DNA of 64,000 nt from Taxillus chinensis (taxonomy: Eukaryota; Streptophyta; Magnoliopsida; Santalales; Loranthaceae): NCBI GenBank assembly GCA_023512835.1, contig JAKCVP010000384.1, positions 103,570 through 167,569 of the forward strand, given 5' to 3'. Of this stretch, positions 1-11,061 are shown in pieces (position 1 is the first letter of the stretch; each line of letters starts with the position of its first letter). The translations under genes and the position numbers were made by a program. The notes beneath the pieces are model-generated. The model searched no databases, was not told the DNA's origin, and saw nothing but the letters and a program-made list of their open reading frames with translations.

Positions 1-743
1 ATGTCGCCATCTGACTCGCTGGACATGCGTCGGCCATAAGCGTGCAGTTCACACAGGTTCTTCCAAGCCATGTCGTCGTTGACAAGCTCGTGCCATCGTC
101 TTGATACTTGTGAAGAGCGTGCAAGTGTGCGCGGATGATCGACAAACGATAATATCTACGACGGATTAGCTAGGCAGGGCCAGAAGAGACGATGAGCGGC
201 AGTATATACTCTGAGGCAGATCTCATTCGGCAAGTGCGTAAATGGATCCTTCTTTAATCTCGGACTGACATAGTCGTGGACAAAGTTCAGCATCCTATTG
301 TCACACAGGTTCAGAATCTCTGCCAACACTCGCTCTTTCTGAGCATTGGAGGCCTCTTGAAAGAAGACTTTCCGCACATCGCGCATGAATGACTCCTCCT
401 CTTCATCTGCTGTGCTCCAGTCTGGCAGACGATGCCTTGGGCTCGGACTAGGTGCGGGGGTGGGCGGCGAGGCCGGTGCCGAAGGTAGGCTATTGTGGGG
501 AATTGTGGAAGTCATGGGGCTCGAAGGTGTACGAATAGCCCTAGCTTTGGGTGGACAGCTCAGGACATCTCTGCGTCTCTGCCTGTGCGGGGAGGAGGAG
601 GCGGTTCTGGGTGTTGCGAACGGCTGACCAAGCGGGTTGGAGGAGGGATCCGAAGTCACAGCATCGTCTTCATCGTCGGAGAAGATGAGAGGCGTGGGAG
701 CGTCTTCTTCTGGATCAAGCATGACCAGATCCTGAGCCTCCAT
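1..743 (-). CDS. F-box (Cdc4/Fbw7-like) SCF substrate receptor, 3' part beyond the window
   Basis: Two exons are visible: 743-210 (ATG at 743) and 155 to beyond base 1, with a 54-nt intron (156-209, GTATAT...TAG, CTAAT branch). The N-terminal ~110 residues are Ser/Pro/Asp-rich and disordered-looking. They are followed by a segment around FMRDVRKVFFQEASNAQKE and NLCDNRMLNFVHDYVSPRL that resembles the D (dimerisation) domain that precedes the F-box in Cdc4/Pop1/Fbw7. The intron splits the F-box: LPNEICLR before it, ILSFVDHPRTLARSSQVSRR and HELVNDDMAWKNLCE after it. In this family the F-box binds Skp1 and C-terminal WD40 repeats bind phosphodegrons; those repeats should lie outside the window. 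Partial gene; F-box call is strong, Cdc4 orthology is moderate because the WD40 part is not visible. Confidence 0.8.
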
Positions 744-1278
744 TCGGTTGGAATAAAATGGGACCGTCGTTTGTTGGTGGAGAGCGACTAGGGAAGGCCT
801 TCACGCGCGCGGGTGAAGAAGGCGGGTGGGGAAAGTTCAGAGGTCAGGACGGAAGTGCAAGGGTGGAGATGCTGGGTAGTGTATATAGCCTACGCGAGGC
901 CCACTGGGGTCTATGCCTCATGCATTAGCGAGGGCGAGAGTCAAGTATACAAGTACGGAGGGGGAGGTAGAGAAATGAAAACAATGGAAGTGCGGTAGGT
1001 CGCTGGACAGGCCCAAGAGGCATGAGCGGCCTTCCGCCGCCAAGAAGGCAGGCAGGCAGGAACAGATCATCAGCCCCATGACTTTGCTTCCACCGACAGG
1101 GTTGCAGTACGAAGGGACATTTCTCGCCCATCAATTCGCGGCTTCTCGGAAAAATACCATTATTGATGGATCGCGTCCGCCTGAGCTCGTCTCGACGCTG
1201 CAATATCGTACAATGGCCCAGCTACAAACCACTTCCCTCTGCGTTTATCATATCTCGTCAGATGCGGTCCATGCATGC
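744..1278. other. Intergenic: upstream of F-box gene, downstream of ZIP gene
   Basis: Presumed promoter and 5' leader of the F-box gene and 3' end of the ZIP gene. It holds a short GGCA repeat near 1046-1062. No coding frame with an ATG and family resemblance is visible. Confidence 0.5.
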
Positions 1279-2483
1279 TCAATGATGCCCGACTTGCGCT
1301 AGCAGTGGCAGCAGCATACCGACCACCTTCAGCATGGTATCTCTGAAGTCATTTGCTGACCCGGCCTCGTTGCGCCTCTGCAGTGACGCTGCCGAATACG
1401 CGTTTCCGTCCACGTATCCATTCCCCGACTCCTGATGCCCGTGAGAGCTGCCCTCCTCTTGCATTGTGTGCATAGCCACGTACCTGTCTCGCCGTGAGCG
1501 AATGCATCTACCAGAAAAGTATAGAAAAGGCTGCGGATCACTTACAGAAATGTTCCACCTGAGAAGAGTAGTAGAAGCCCTGTTGCGAACTGTGTGCTCT
1601 CCTCGCCCTCGATGCGCCCACCTGCAAGGATGTTGACGAGGAACCATGTCCCAAGGGCGCCAGCCGGCGCAGCAAGGCTAAACACAATCAAATGCGTCCT
1701 TGCTTGCCTCTTTGTGTAGCCTTGTTTCAGCAGCACAGAGGTTAGTCCAAAAGCTGCCGGAGCCTTGTGTATCATAATCGCCAGAAATACGATGAAACCA
1801 GTACTTGACTGCGTGAGAAAGGATGATGCTGCCAGAGCGATGCCATCTGCTGCTGCATGAATGACCAGTCCGATCGTAGTCGCAGAGCTCTGCTGCGTGC
1901 CATCAGATGCCCCATCATGGAGCTCGTCACCTGCAACGCTTTCTGCATCCTCCATCCTCTGTCTTTGATCGCGAGATCGAGGTCCTATGCCCAAGTTTGC
2001 CAGTGACACGTAGCGCGATTTTGCTGCACTAGATGGTAGGTTCGACAGATGTTTTGGTATTTGGTCAATCAGATACATCATAATGAAGCCAATCACAATT
2101 GAAAGACCAATATACGCATGTGGCTCTTTTCGCGCTGACGGGGTTCCTGTGTCTGCTGGCGGCTTCTCGGCCAAAGGGCTCCCATCATCCGACTGCCTCG
2201 TACCGATGCTTGAATGTACAGGGGCTTGTGCGCTATAGAGAGTTTCGACGCCCTCGGGAATGATGATGATGAGGCATGTACCGACGAGAAGACCAGTTCC
2301 AATCGATGAGATGACGCGCGCGTGGTTCTGGGATAGTCCGATCGAGAGTGGGAGCAATCCAGCAAGAAAAGACCTGCAGCCTGCTCGTCAGTGTCTCGTA
2401 TTGTGAGGCTTGCGACATTGCAGAGCTCACGCTATGCCCATGCTCAGAGAGAGCGCCAGCAGCAAGAATAAGCCATCCCACAT
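1279..2483 (-). CDS. ZIP family metal transporter (SLC39A9/ZIP9-like)
   Basis: Three exons: 2483-2431, 2373-1546, 1483-1279; introns 2374-2430 (GTGAGC...CAG) and 1484-1545 (GTAAGT...CAG). About 361 residues. The rebuilt N-terminus MWDGLFLLLALSLSMG reads as a first membrane segment. Family hallmarks are GLVIHAAADGIALAASS (metal-site helix with His and Asp), the following IMIHKAPAAFGL helix, and SGGTFLYVAMH, which is only restored by splicing the last intron. HAAADG and HKAPAAFG are characteristic of the ZIP9 subgroup, whose members act in Golgi or plasma membrane zinc (and, for yeast Atx2, manganese) homeostasis; the metal here is not decided by sequence. A long hydrophilic loop (~residues 65-110 and 140-170) separates helices. 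Subgroup call is from motif recall. Confidence 0.88.
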
Positions 2484-2967
2484 GGTGGCAGCGAAGGCAG
2501 TATGCCTGAAAAGGGAGGTGTGACGTGTGCGATAGATCTAAAAGGACGCATCTATGGACATGTTGTGCGCAACGACAAGAAGGTCACAGGTCAAGGCCCC
2601 GGCGAGAAGGGTTGTGGAACAGGGACAGGTTGGCCCTGACGCGCGCGCCCCAAGGTCCTTGCCAAGCCGAGCAGTTCCGCGTGCTAAGGGCACTAAGTAC
2701 CGTCCCGCCAAGTGATACGTGCTATGATTGACAAGATGCTAAAATCAATGGAGAAATGCAGATTTGAATGATAAACGTGCTAAATTACCGGCTCGCGGTG
2801 TGGGTATCTCTGGCTTCGATATTGTTACAAGTACTAGTGAAAGTAGTCGCCATGAAGTCTAATCCATAATTCCTTCATAGCACGCCCAAGTGGAATGCTG
2901 CGCTAAATCTGCCGCAAAGAAAAAGAGATCGTAATGTTCGTATCTGGTGCGTCGTCGTATCCTGACG
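2484..2967. other. Intergenic: upstream of ZIP gene, downstream of DUF8004-like gene
   Basis: 484 bp with no supported coding frame. It should contain the ZIP promoter and the terminator of the DUF8004-like gene. The half near 2740-2960 is AT-richer than its surroundings, as expected for a 3' flank. Confidence 0.5.
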
Positions 2968-5671
2968 TTAGGCTTCTTCGTAGATGGGAGGAGTGCTGGC
3001 GCCGTAGTGGCCCGATACGTGAACGCGATCAAAACGTGAGTACAAATCAGGGGATAGCTTTGCGTTGCCCTTGAAAGACGATCGAAGCGACACCAGTTGA
3101 CTGACGGTAGTTCGACTACTTCTGTCTGATGGCTTAGACCAGGTCGAGGTGCGAGAGCTTCGCAGACTGCTCAAGAAGCCACTGCTCTGCCGACGGGACT
3201 GCACTGTTGTTGCTGGGCTCAGCGGCGGCATGCCAGGCTCCAGAGATGGGAAGCTCATGTTGTCCTCCGAGTCTCGCATCTTGGGAGAGTGCGACTCACT
3301 GCTCCAATTCAGACTGGGAGGGTCTTCTGCTGATTCGTCCGCGCTTGAAAATCCCGCTGCCTCAAATTCGTCTCTTGGGAAGAGGTTGCTGTCATCAAGC
3401 GTTGGCGACCTTTCTGCACTGGACTGCTCGGTTTTGACAATGCCCGTCTTCAGCTTTGGTAGTCCTTGGCGCAGTTGAGCAGACGTCGGTCTCTCACACT
3501 CAACAAATTCTTTGACCTCAACTTCAGGTTCTGCTTGATCAAATTCGACGAGTGGCTCCTGGAACGGTGCATAGGCACGTCCTGGAAGAGACTCATCATG
3601 ATCTTCTCTGTCAGGAGACGGCGGCGGTAAGAGCATGTCAATGTCTAGTACGTCGCTTGGCAAGGGCGCCGTCGCCTTTTCCGTAGACGCTGAGGAGGGC
3701 ACTGACGAACTTGCAGCCAGCCTGCGCATGATCTCGTCGTCAGGTGACAATACGTCCTCACCCGTGGGTGAGTACAGCCCGCTTTCAATAGGCGAGTAAA
3801 GTACATCATCCGAAGGAGATCCGATAGGCTGATCTACCACCGTGTTCTCGCTGCTTGCCGAACCTCTTGACTTGTGAGAGCGTGCAGACATGCTTGCACG
3901 ACGAACCGATCTATTGATTGTGGAGGGAATACGCGCCAGTATATCTTTGGTTGATTTACTCCTAGAGAGCGTTGCCCGGCTCCTTGGCCGGGAGCTGGCA
4001 TATGTGTGGAGCGGCTTGATGAAGTCGTCCGTCTCGCAGTCAGGGCGGATGTCCAACGGCGCTGTATTTGTGTCGGTGGCTTCATCTTCTGAGCTCTCTC
4101 CCTCTAATTTGGCTGGTGCTGAGCTCCTAGTCTGTGCAGCATTGCGCCAAGTTGGCAAGCCAGCCGTAAGGACACAGAGCGGGTATGGGGCTTCCGAAGC
4201 TCTTACTTCTTTTGATGAAGCGACGATACTTCGCACTGTCTGCAGCGTGCAGTAAACCATGATCCATCTCACCTTGCACGCCTCAACTGGATTGATACGG
4301 TCGCGGAGCAGATGGTCGGTACTTGCATCAAATTGCCGGTACCGCTGCACAAGGGGGCAAGTGAGAACTTTTCTGTCCACTTTTACGGGAGGCTCTTCAA
4401 CCACAGACGGCACATCAGTGCTACTGCGCTGACTGCGAGACATGGCAAACCGACGAAGAGAATCCCTAGCCGAGTTGGTAGGGCCAACAGCAATTCTCGG
4501 CAAGTTTGGCTGGGGATGCGGTAGATTCGGGAACTTGTGACGGGCGTTGAATGCATCAAGATTCTGAAGGACGCAAACTCCACCAGTCGCAGGCGATGTG
4601 GACGGAGCATGTGAAGATCGCGGATCGGCCATGAAAGAGTATAGGGCCTGGAAGTCGCTGTACATGCTCCAAAAGATGTGTTTTGGGAAGTTGTTGCCAG
4701 TCGATGGCGGCCAATAGCCATAACGGTCAACGTGGTAAGAGAGGAGAAAGGTGCGGAAAGTTTCCAGGTGGGCACGAGCAGGAACTGACAAGCCGAGATG
4801 GGCATCAGAAAGATCGTCCTGCAGGAAGTCGGATAGCGCGCGTGTGGCTCGAGTGATGTGGAGATCCATCTCGAGGTAGGCGCGGGTAATCAATGCTTTG
4901 GTGACCTGGCAGACCTGGTCGAATTCGGGGCTGGTAGAAAGCTCGTCATTCATACCAACACAGTGAGCAAAAGCATCGGTCCAGACATAGGCTAGTCGAT
5001 GGTTCTCGGCAAAGTACAGCATGGCCAAGGCGTGATCGGGGCAGCAGTCGACATGGGAGTAACCCATGTCATCAGCGTAAACCAACAGGTCTTCAACGTT
5101 GTCAACGCTCTGTGCGCGATATACAGCCATACGGTCCAAGAGGTCTGACAGAGCTTGACCGAGCGAGTGACCGACCAATGGCTTTGAACAGATCCAAGCA
5201 AAGAAGTTTCTTGTTGTGATGTGGTGGCGTAAGAGGTCACCGCGACACAGGGCTCTGGGAGCAGCCAGGTGTAGCTCGACCATGCCGGTGCGGGCTTCGT
5301 CGTCGCTGCGTTTGGTGGGAGGCGACATGCTGTGTTGCAGCAGCGGCATACACTGTGCGTTCTTCAACAGCTTCCAAGGGATTCTGAAACTCGGGCCTCG
5401 TTCGACGCTGGGGTCGGCGTAAAGGTAGACTAAGCAGTCTCCTTCATCATACCAGAGATCTGCGTCCTGGATGGCAAAAGTGTTAGCTTCAGGCTTGAGT
5501 TTGCTGATCAGTTAGCGATCGAACCTTGCGGAGACCGTCCCACAAGCTGGCGGTCCGTTGATGGCCGTGCCACTTCTTGTATCTAGAGCGCGCGGCGGAA
5601 TCGGGAGTGCTTCGCGAAGTAGCTATCGAGGCTGGCTTCGGCAGGGGTGGTGGTGGTGAGGGCGCGTCCAT
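2968..5671 (-). CDS. Large fungal protein of unknown function, DUF8004-like
   Basis: Two exons: 5671-5525 and 5466-2968, in phase across a 58-nt intron (GTTCGA...CAG). Protein of 881 residues, starting MDAPSPPPPLPKPAS. The second exon opens with DADLWYDEGDCLVYLY then GPSFRIPWKLL, and the first ~300 residues look folded, with conserved-looking AYLEMDLHITRATRALSDFL and LETFRTFLLSYHVDRYGYWP. The C-terminal ~500 residues are Ser/Pro/Glu-rich and probably disordered, with many SP sites. The N-terminal half resembles a Pezizomycotina-wide family I know as DUF8004, with no known function; this name is from memory. The long frame beginning at 5367 lacks an ATG at its start, so the upstream exon is required. 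Confidence 0.82.
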
Positions 5672-6922
5672 TGCTTTGGGAGCACTGCAGAGCTGTGGTC
5701 ACACGCGAGAGTGCGACATGCGAGAAGTGACGGTGTAGGATGTCGGCATGGCCCTCAGAGGGAGGGAGGGAATCAGAAGCGGTCAAAATGATGCCAACGC
5801 CAGGAGTTGCAGAGCTCGGAGGATTTGGCAGCAGCTGGAGACGGGGTTTCGCCAGGTAGGTATCTGTGGTGAACAAGGCGTCGGTGCCGGGTGAGGGGGG
5901 AAAGGGAGTGGTTACGCGTGGTTCCGTATGCGTCGAGCAGGCAGAACGGGGATCAAGCTGGATCTTGCGCAGGGTGTACAGCTGTCGTGTGCGGGCTATT
6001 AATGGTGGTGAAGGAACGTGGATGGTGGAGCGAGCGACGGAGGGATGTGGTGGATGAGAAGATTGGTCAGGGGAGCAGGAACAGCGGCAGAGGAGTGAGC
6101 CTTTGAGCCTTGTCGAGCAGCACGCACAGTGATTTCGTCTAGGTGCAATGTGATCGAGGCCCTTTCCCAGAGTTCCGATGCAGCAGCGTCTAGCGCCGGG
6201 CTTGGGGAGTGTAATCTCTCGAGAGCACACGGCGTTGACGCTGCGATCGCTCGCTTGCTTGCCGCATTGAGAAAAAGGGGATTGGATGCTCACGCAGCGG
6301 GTATGCAAGCTGCAGATAATCCTGCTGATCCTAAGCCCACTTTCGTTTAGATCGCAACCGCTGCTCCACACGCTGGCAGGCGTTATGTGACTGCAGTCTT
6401 GGTCGCCAGCGCGCTGCTGGTTTCATCATAAGTCACTGGCGCGGCCATGAGGATGGGGAGACGCAGCAGCACTGTCGCTGTCTACAGGGCTCTTCCACCC
6501 TGCAAGGCCGACCCTGTAACGCTGCCCGCACACGGGAACAAGATTTGGCTCTGCTGATGAAATGATGGGATACGCGTGCACGGCGTGTTATATTGAACGC
6601 GGGCGCCACACCCCTTTGACACCAGCGCCCGGGCGCCTAGCCTGCGCGGCCTCGACATCCCACACTGCCCTCTTACTCGTGCACATGCGTCTTGCATCCT
6701 TTCCCCACAAAGGGACTCGCCTGCTCGAGAACATGCCATCACCTCTGTCACATGCCTGTGCTCGCCGTCAGCCCAAACTCTCCTTTGCCTGTTGCAGTCT
6801 GGCCAAGATACACTTCGCTTGTTAATATGAGCAAAGCCCCCAAATGCCACCAAAGCAAGCCACAGCTGAAGTCTTCCAACGGTCTCCCCTGCGCCTCAGC
6901 CCACGGGAGCTTTGACTCTATG
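5672..6922. other. Intergenic: 5' region of DUF8004-like gene and 3' flank of Ap4A phosphorylase gene
   Basis: 1.25 kb. Several open frames exist, the largest on the minus strand (6371-5583, 262 codons), but they show no domain and overlap the start of the DUF8004-like gene in another frame. The pyrimidine-rich character of the minus strand just above 5671 fits a 5' leader. Confidence 0.45.
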
Positions 6923-8042
6923 CTATAGTTGGCCCGTTGATTGAATCCGCCGCAGACTTGGGGGAATGCCAATCGCTAGCAGGAGCTCAGCCAAAGCTTC
7001 TGGGTTCTGAAGCTTCTTGAACATCCATTCCTCCTTCGCGAGCGCAGTGCCAGCCAGCGTAGTTCCGTTCAAGGCTGCGTAGGCCTCGCTGCCGTCAGGC
7101 TTCGCGAACTTCCAGCCCTCTCTCCGTCGCGGCATCATCACCATCGAGCGTGTAGTCATGGCAAAGTTGTAGCTGATTGGCAGTGACCCGTCCTCGTGCT
7201 GCTCGAGCTCGAGCTTATCTGGATTCTCCTCGCTGTATTCACGTGCGGCGTTGAGGCACGCCTCGTATAGGTTGAGATATAGTTGTCGGATAAGGGCTGG
7301 CGGTGCATTCGGAGGGAGCCTAACACCAAAATGTTGAAAGGGCAAATCTCGGTGCGTCCTGAAGAAGCTCAGCTCGCCTGTATCGCTCACGCTTGGGCCA
7401 AGCACAATGCGATCTATCAGGATGCTCCACTCGTCCTCCATGCCCTTCTCCATATCCTCGACGGGTATGAATTGCACGTGGCGATGCGGTTGGCTTGCGC
7501 CGCTATGTGTGCCCGAGTTGAAGAAGGCAAATAGATCCGACGCTTCTCTTGTGCTGCCCTTTGCCCATTCTCGGAGGCACTGATATGTCAGGCCAAGGTC
7601 ATCTTCCTCCAGCAGGTGCGTCTGCGGCTTGTCGGCTATCGTGGCCAGGATGAAGTGGTTATCTATTATGGGAAATTTATTGAGGATGAGCCGATGGGTG
7701 GGGTTGCTGGCGGGGACCTCAGCGACGAGCAAGTCTTGCGGTGGATCTTCAAATGGGTTTTGCTTCATCTTGGTCGCGGCATTGCTACCGGCTGCGGCCT
7801 TGTCTTTTGATGCCACTGGCTTCTTTGCTAGACTGGGCGCATATCGCACTTGAAACTGCAGCATGCAAGACACGTTAGCTGCAGAATAATCCCCGGGCGA
7901 TCCAGAGAGGACGCACCTGGAAGCCAGCGGTGCTGGCGACCGCTATCTCTGTTGGCGCAAAGGTGAGTGCTCCGGAGCTCTTGGCGGCATGATACTTGGT
8001 GCGCACAAGTGGACCCAGGTGTTCTTCCAGCCCGAATGACAT
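6923..8042 (-). CDS. Diadenosine tetraphosphate phosphorylase (ATP adenylyltransferase, Apa1/Apa2 type)
   Basis: Two exons: 8042-7917 and 7855-6923, intron 7856-7916 (GTGCGT...CAG, CTAAC branch); 352 residues. Enzymes of this HIT-related family split Ap4A with phosphate into ADP and ATP, clearing alarmone nucleotides. The central motif SGASQPHRHVQFIP holds the catalytic HxHxQ; NKFPIIDNHFILAT upstream and the C-terminal ISYNFAMTTRSMVMMPRR block are typical of Apa1/Apa2. The ATG at 8042 (MSFGLEEHLGP) gives the family's usual length; the frame stays open upstream to 8126 but offers no earlier ATG. It is divergent from the AN1 zinc-finger gene. Confidence 0.9.
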
Positions 8043-8602
8043 GGCTGGCGATGTGTCTGTTGCAAGTGCAGATGACGAAGAACTGCCATTGGAAGCGATA
8101 CTGATAAGGGCCCCTCTGAGCCTCACTTTCGAAACTGACGTAACGGGGCTGTAGAGGCGACAATCAACGAAGTCTATCCGGCCGTTTCACTGTTTGAAGA
8201 GGTGCAAGGCGATATAGCGCGATGCTGTGTCAGGGCGGACCTGGATATGAAGGGGGCTCTGCTTTCCTTGTCACCATCTTGGAGGGCTCGCCGTGCTCCG
8301 TCGAAAGGCCCAATCTCGCGCTTCATAGAGACACGGGGATGGCCGAGGAGCTGTGCGGGCAGGATGGGCCCTGGACCCTGAGTCTTGGAGTGAACCCTGT
8401 TGCCCGCTGACACAACGTGACAGCGTGAGGTCACTCAACCTCCTGTACACGCGACACTTGGGCCCTCTACAGCGCCACCTCTGCCCATTTCCACCTGCTT
8501 CCCTTGCTTACTCTCTACTGATTACGCCAGCCTGGCTGCCTGCTGGCTGTACTGAGTTCTGCTCTATGTCCCCATATAACCAGCAGGCCTGCACCTCTCA
8601 CC
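8043..8602. promoter_or_regulatory. Divergent promoter region between Ap4A phosphorylase and AN1 zinc-finger genes
   Basis: 560 bp between two outward-facing start codons. The side next to the plus-strand gene (about 8440-8600) is strongly CT-rich, a common feature of fungal core promoters and leaders. No specific operator could be assigned. Confidence 0.5.
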
Positions 8603-9613
8603 ATGGCCGCCCCGAACAAACCCCCCGATCAATCATACACTGCCATGACCGCTGCAACAGTCGGTGACGTTGAGGCCATAGGCGCCCACTGCCAGTCTCC
8701 CTACTGCAGGCAGCTTGACTTTCTACCCTTTCGTTGCGAGTCGTGTCGAGGCACTTTCTGCCTTGATCACCGGACTGAGACTGCACACCACTGTCCCAAG
8801 GAAGGTGAATGGGCACGGAGGCGAGCGCATCAATTACGTCTCAACTCACCTCCGACCACAAAACCAAATATTCTCAGTCATGAGAGCCAGTGCAGTCATG
8901 CCTCTTGTAAGACGCTGATAAACACACCGCTGGTGCCTGGTGTTGAGTGTGAAGGCTGTAACCGAAGCTACTGTTTGAAGCACCGCCTGGAAGAAGATCA
9001 CGACTGCTCGAAGCTGCCGCCAATCGGAGGTCGCTCCAAGGGTGATAGAGGGCTGGGCGACGCCCTCAGCAAGTTACGAGCATGGGGCGCTCAGAAGAAA
9101 GCTGCAGTAGCAGCTACAAGCGCACAGAAGGCCATGCCAGAGTCTTCCAGGCCACAGTCGTCACTACACAAGGTCATCGCAGGCTTCACCAGCAAGTCAA
9201 AGACGTCCTCTTCGCAGGTACTAATCACAAACAGCTTGAAGCGGACTGCAAAGGGCGATGCAAAGATACCAGCGGACAAACGAATATACGTCCATTTAGA
9301 AGCTGTACGGGAAGATGCAAGCAGCGGTACAGACACAAGCAAATTCCATGCGGGCGCAAAGATACCAAAAGCTGACGCCTTCTACTCGGCCGACTGGAGC
9401 GTCGGAAAGGTGCTGGATCAGGCCGCAAAAACACTCCAGGTCACCAACGTGAACAATAGAGGCGGTGGAGAAGGAGAACGACTACGAATCTTCTGGGTAG
9501 ACGGAGGCCGTCTACTGGAATTCAGTGAGAAGCTCGGTGCAAGCGCGAAGAATGGCGATACGCTGGTTCTTCTCAGGGGAGTTGGTCCCGGCACAGACCT
9601 GATAGAACTATGA
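8603..9613 (+). CDS. AN1-type zinc-finger protein, Cuz1/ZFAND1-like
   Basis: Single exon, 336 residues, ATG in the good context CACCATGGCC. Two AN1 fingers are visible: residues ~30-66 (CQSPYCRQLDFLPFRC, then CRGTFCLDH, HHC) and ~97-135 (CSHASCKTLINTPLVPGVEC, then CNRSYCLKH, DHDC). A low-complexity linker follows, and residues ~225-336 form a ubiquitin-like-sized module. Two N-terminal AN1 fingers plus a C-terminal UBL is the architecture of yeast Cuz1 and human ZFAND1, which link Cdc48/p97 and the proteasome and help in arsenite stress and stress-granule clearance. Assignment rests on architecture and finger spacing; the UBL call is an inference. Confidence 0.85.
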   Translation: MAAPNKPPDQSYTAMTAATVGDVEAIGAHCQSPYCRQLDFLPFRCESCRGTFCLDHRTETAHHCPKEGEWARRRAHQLRLNSPPTTKPNILSHESQCSHASCKTLINTPLVPGVECEGCNRSYCLKHRLEEDHDCSKLPPIGGRSKGDRGLGDALSKLRAWGAQKKAAVAATSAQKAMPESSRPQSSLHKVIAGFTSKSKTSSSQVLITNSLKRTAKGDAKIPADKRIYVHLEAVREDASSGTDTSKFHAGAKIPKADAFYSADWSVGKVLDQAAKTLQVTNVNNRGGGEGERLRIFWVDGGRLLEFSEKLGASAKNGDTLVLLRGVGPGTDLIEL

Positions 9614-10502
9614 TACCCGATACAACATGATTGAAACCGAGGGTGAGTCGGAGCAGGCTACTCCTCGATAGCTGAGCCAAGATACAGCAATACCGCCATG
9701 ACGATACAACACTCAGCATTCATGGATTATAATCACTCCGCAAAGACCGATCTCGAGTCACAGGTGTCATCATGTGATTTTTGTACCATCAAGTCAGCCT
9801 TGTGAACCGCCCAGCAACAAATCCTTCAAAACCGAAGTTGACAGCGTCAAGCACACACGACAAACAATGGCCACCCCTCCCTGTAAGCCTTACAGCACAG
9901 AGAACCCTGATCCACGTGCAGAGTGTAGATCACCAGTCCCTGTAGTAAGCCAGTTCGCTCGGGGCTGCAGCTGATTTCCTGCAGCTTGGATGGCAGCCAA
10001 TGCTTGTATCGGTCCTTCACTGTTTGTATAGCGAGTAGCCTATGACCAATTTCGGCACACGACATCAACGTACATACTGTATGCGCCTACACAGTAGACA
10101 CGATGAATCAAAATAGCATCTGCACTCAGCTTGCCCGCACACGCAGCGGTACGACAACAGATTGGGAAGACGTGCCGTCTCCACGGTGTTGAAGGTTCAA
10201 CTACTGCAATCCTTCAGCATCTACGACGATCTAGACGTGATCACTACGGTTCGATTTCGGAGCATGGCATGGCGTGCGCATTCCGGGTTCTGATGTGGGA
10301 TACAGTGTTGTGCTGCTACAGCCTACATGTCAAAGGTCACTCTGTTGGAAAATCTGACAAGATACTTGTATAGGTCTAATTTAAATTATAAAGTACTGGC
10401 TTGAGGCTAGAGGCACGGACGTCAGGCACGCCAGGGTACACTTCTGTATACATGGAAGCTATGGATATCTGTCTGGGCAAAGTACATGGAACCAAAGTTA
10501 CC

Positions 10503-10520
10503 TACCTACCTAGGTAGGTA
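10503..10520. repeat. 18-bp perfect palindrome of TACC/GGTA units
   Basis: The sequence TACCTACCTAGGTAGGTA equals its own reverse complement. Related ACCTACC runs occur near 39546-39578, and GGTAGGTAGG near 13258. The function is unknown; it could be a protein-binding site or simple-sequence DNA. Confidence 0.75.
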
Positions 10521-11032
10521 CCTAAGGCACCTACTCAGATTGGATTGATGCCGCCGGACTGAAGTCATGTTGCTGCAACGCACGCGACGCACGATGCGCT
10601 GTCAATGACTTGGGAGTACGTGCTCTCCGTCTCGTCTGCCTCCTCAATAATAGACTTGAAGCTAGCGCCGAATTGACACTGACCGAGGACTGCGAGTGGC
10701 TTGTCGAGGGTGGGAAGTGGGCTGAGCAAAGTGCACTTGAGTGTTGCCATTGTCATGTACTTCGTTCTCTACTACGTACATACTCAGTCTGTGATGTACA
10801 TGTCCAAGACTCCAGGATGATATTCTGCTCTTGTAATTGCGCATCGAATGACGTACTCGAACATCTCGAGTATATGACGATCCTCACTCATGTATATGGC
10901 ATGCACAGTCTTCCATCAAACGTGAGAACAGTCGCAGTGTAAGACAACACAAGTAGGTTCGCAAGTCTCATCATGACCGTCATGTATCTCCGACTGTTAC
11001 ATTTTTCAACCTCACTCTCCCAACCGCCCATA

Positions 11033-11061
11033 CCCAAAGCCCAAAGCCCAAAGCCAAAGCC
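11033..11061. repeat. Short CCCAAAG tandem repeat
   Basis: Three to four imperfect copies of a 7-nt unit (CCCAAAG, decaying to CCAAAG) in intergenic DNA. Simple-sequence drift is the most likely origin. Confidence 0.6.

Noticed and set aside
5583..6371. 262-codon minus frame upstream of the DUF8004-like gene
   Set aside because: Overlaps the first exon of that gene in another frame, has no domain and contains scattered Cys/Ser/Pro typical of a pyrimidine-rich leader read as protein.
7917..8126. Longer N-terminus for the Ap4A phosphorylase starting at 8126
   Set aside because: The codon there is GTG, not ATG, and the ATG at 8042 gives the family's normal length.
10200..10270. GGTTCGATTTC resembling a tRNA B box near 10249
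   Set aside because: No matching A box, acceptor stem or anticodon arm could be drawn around it on either strand.
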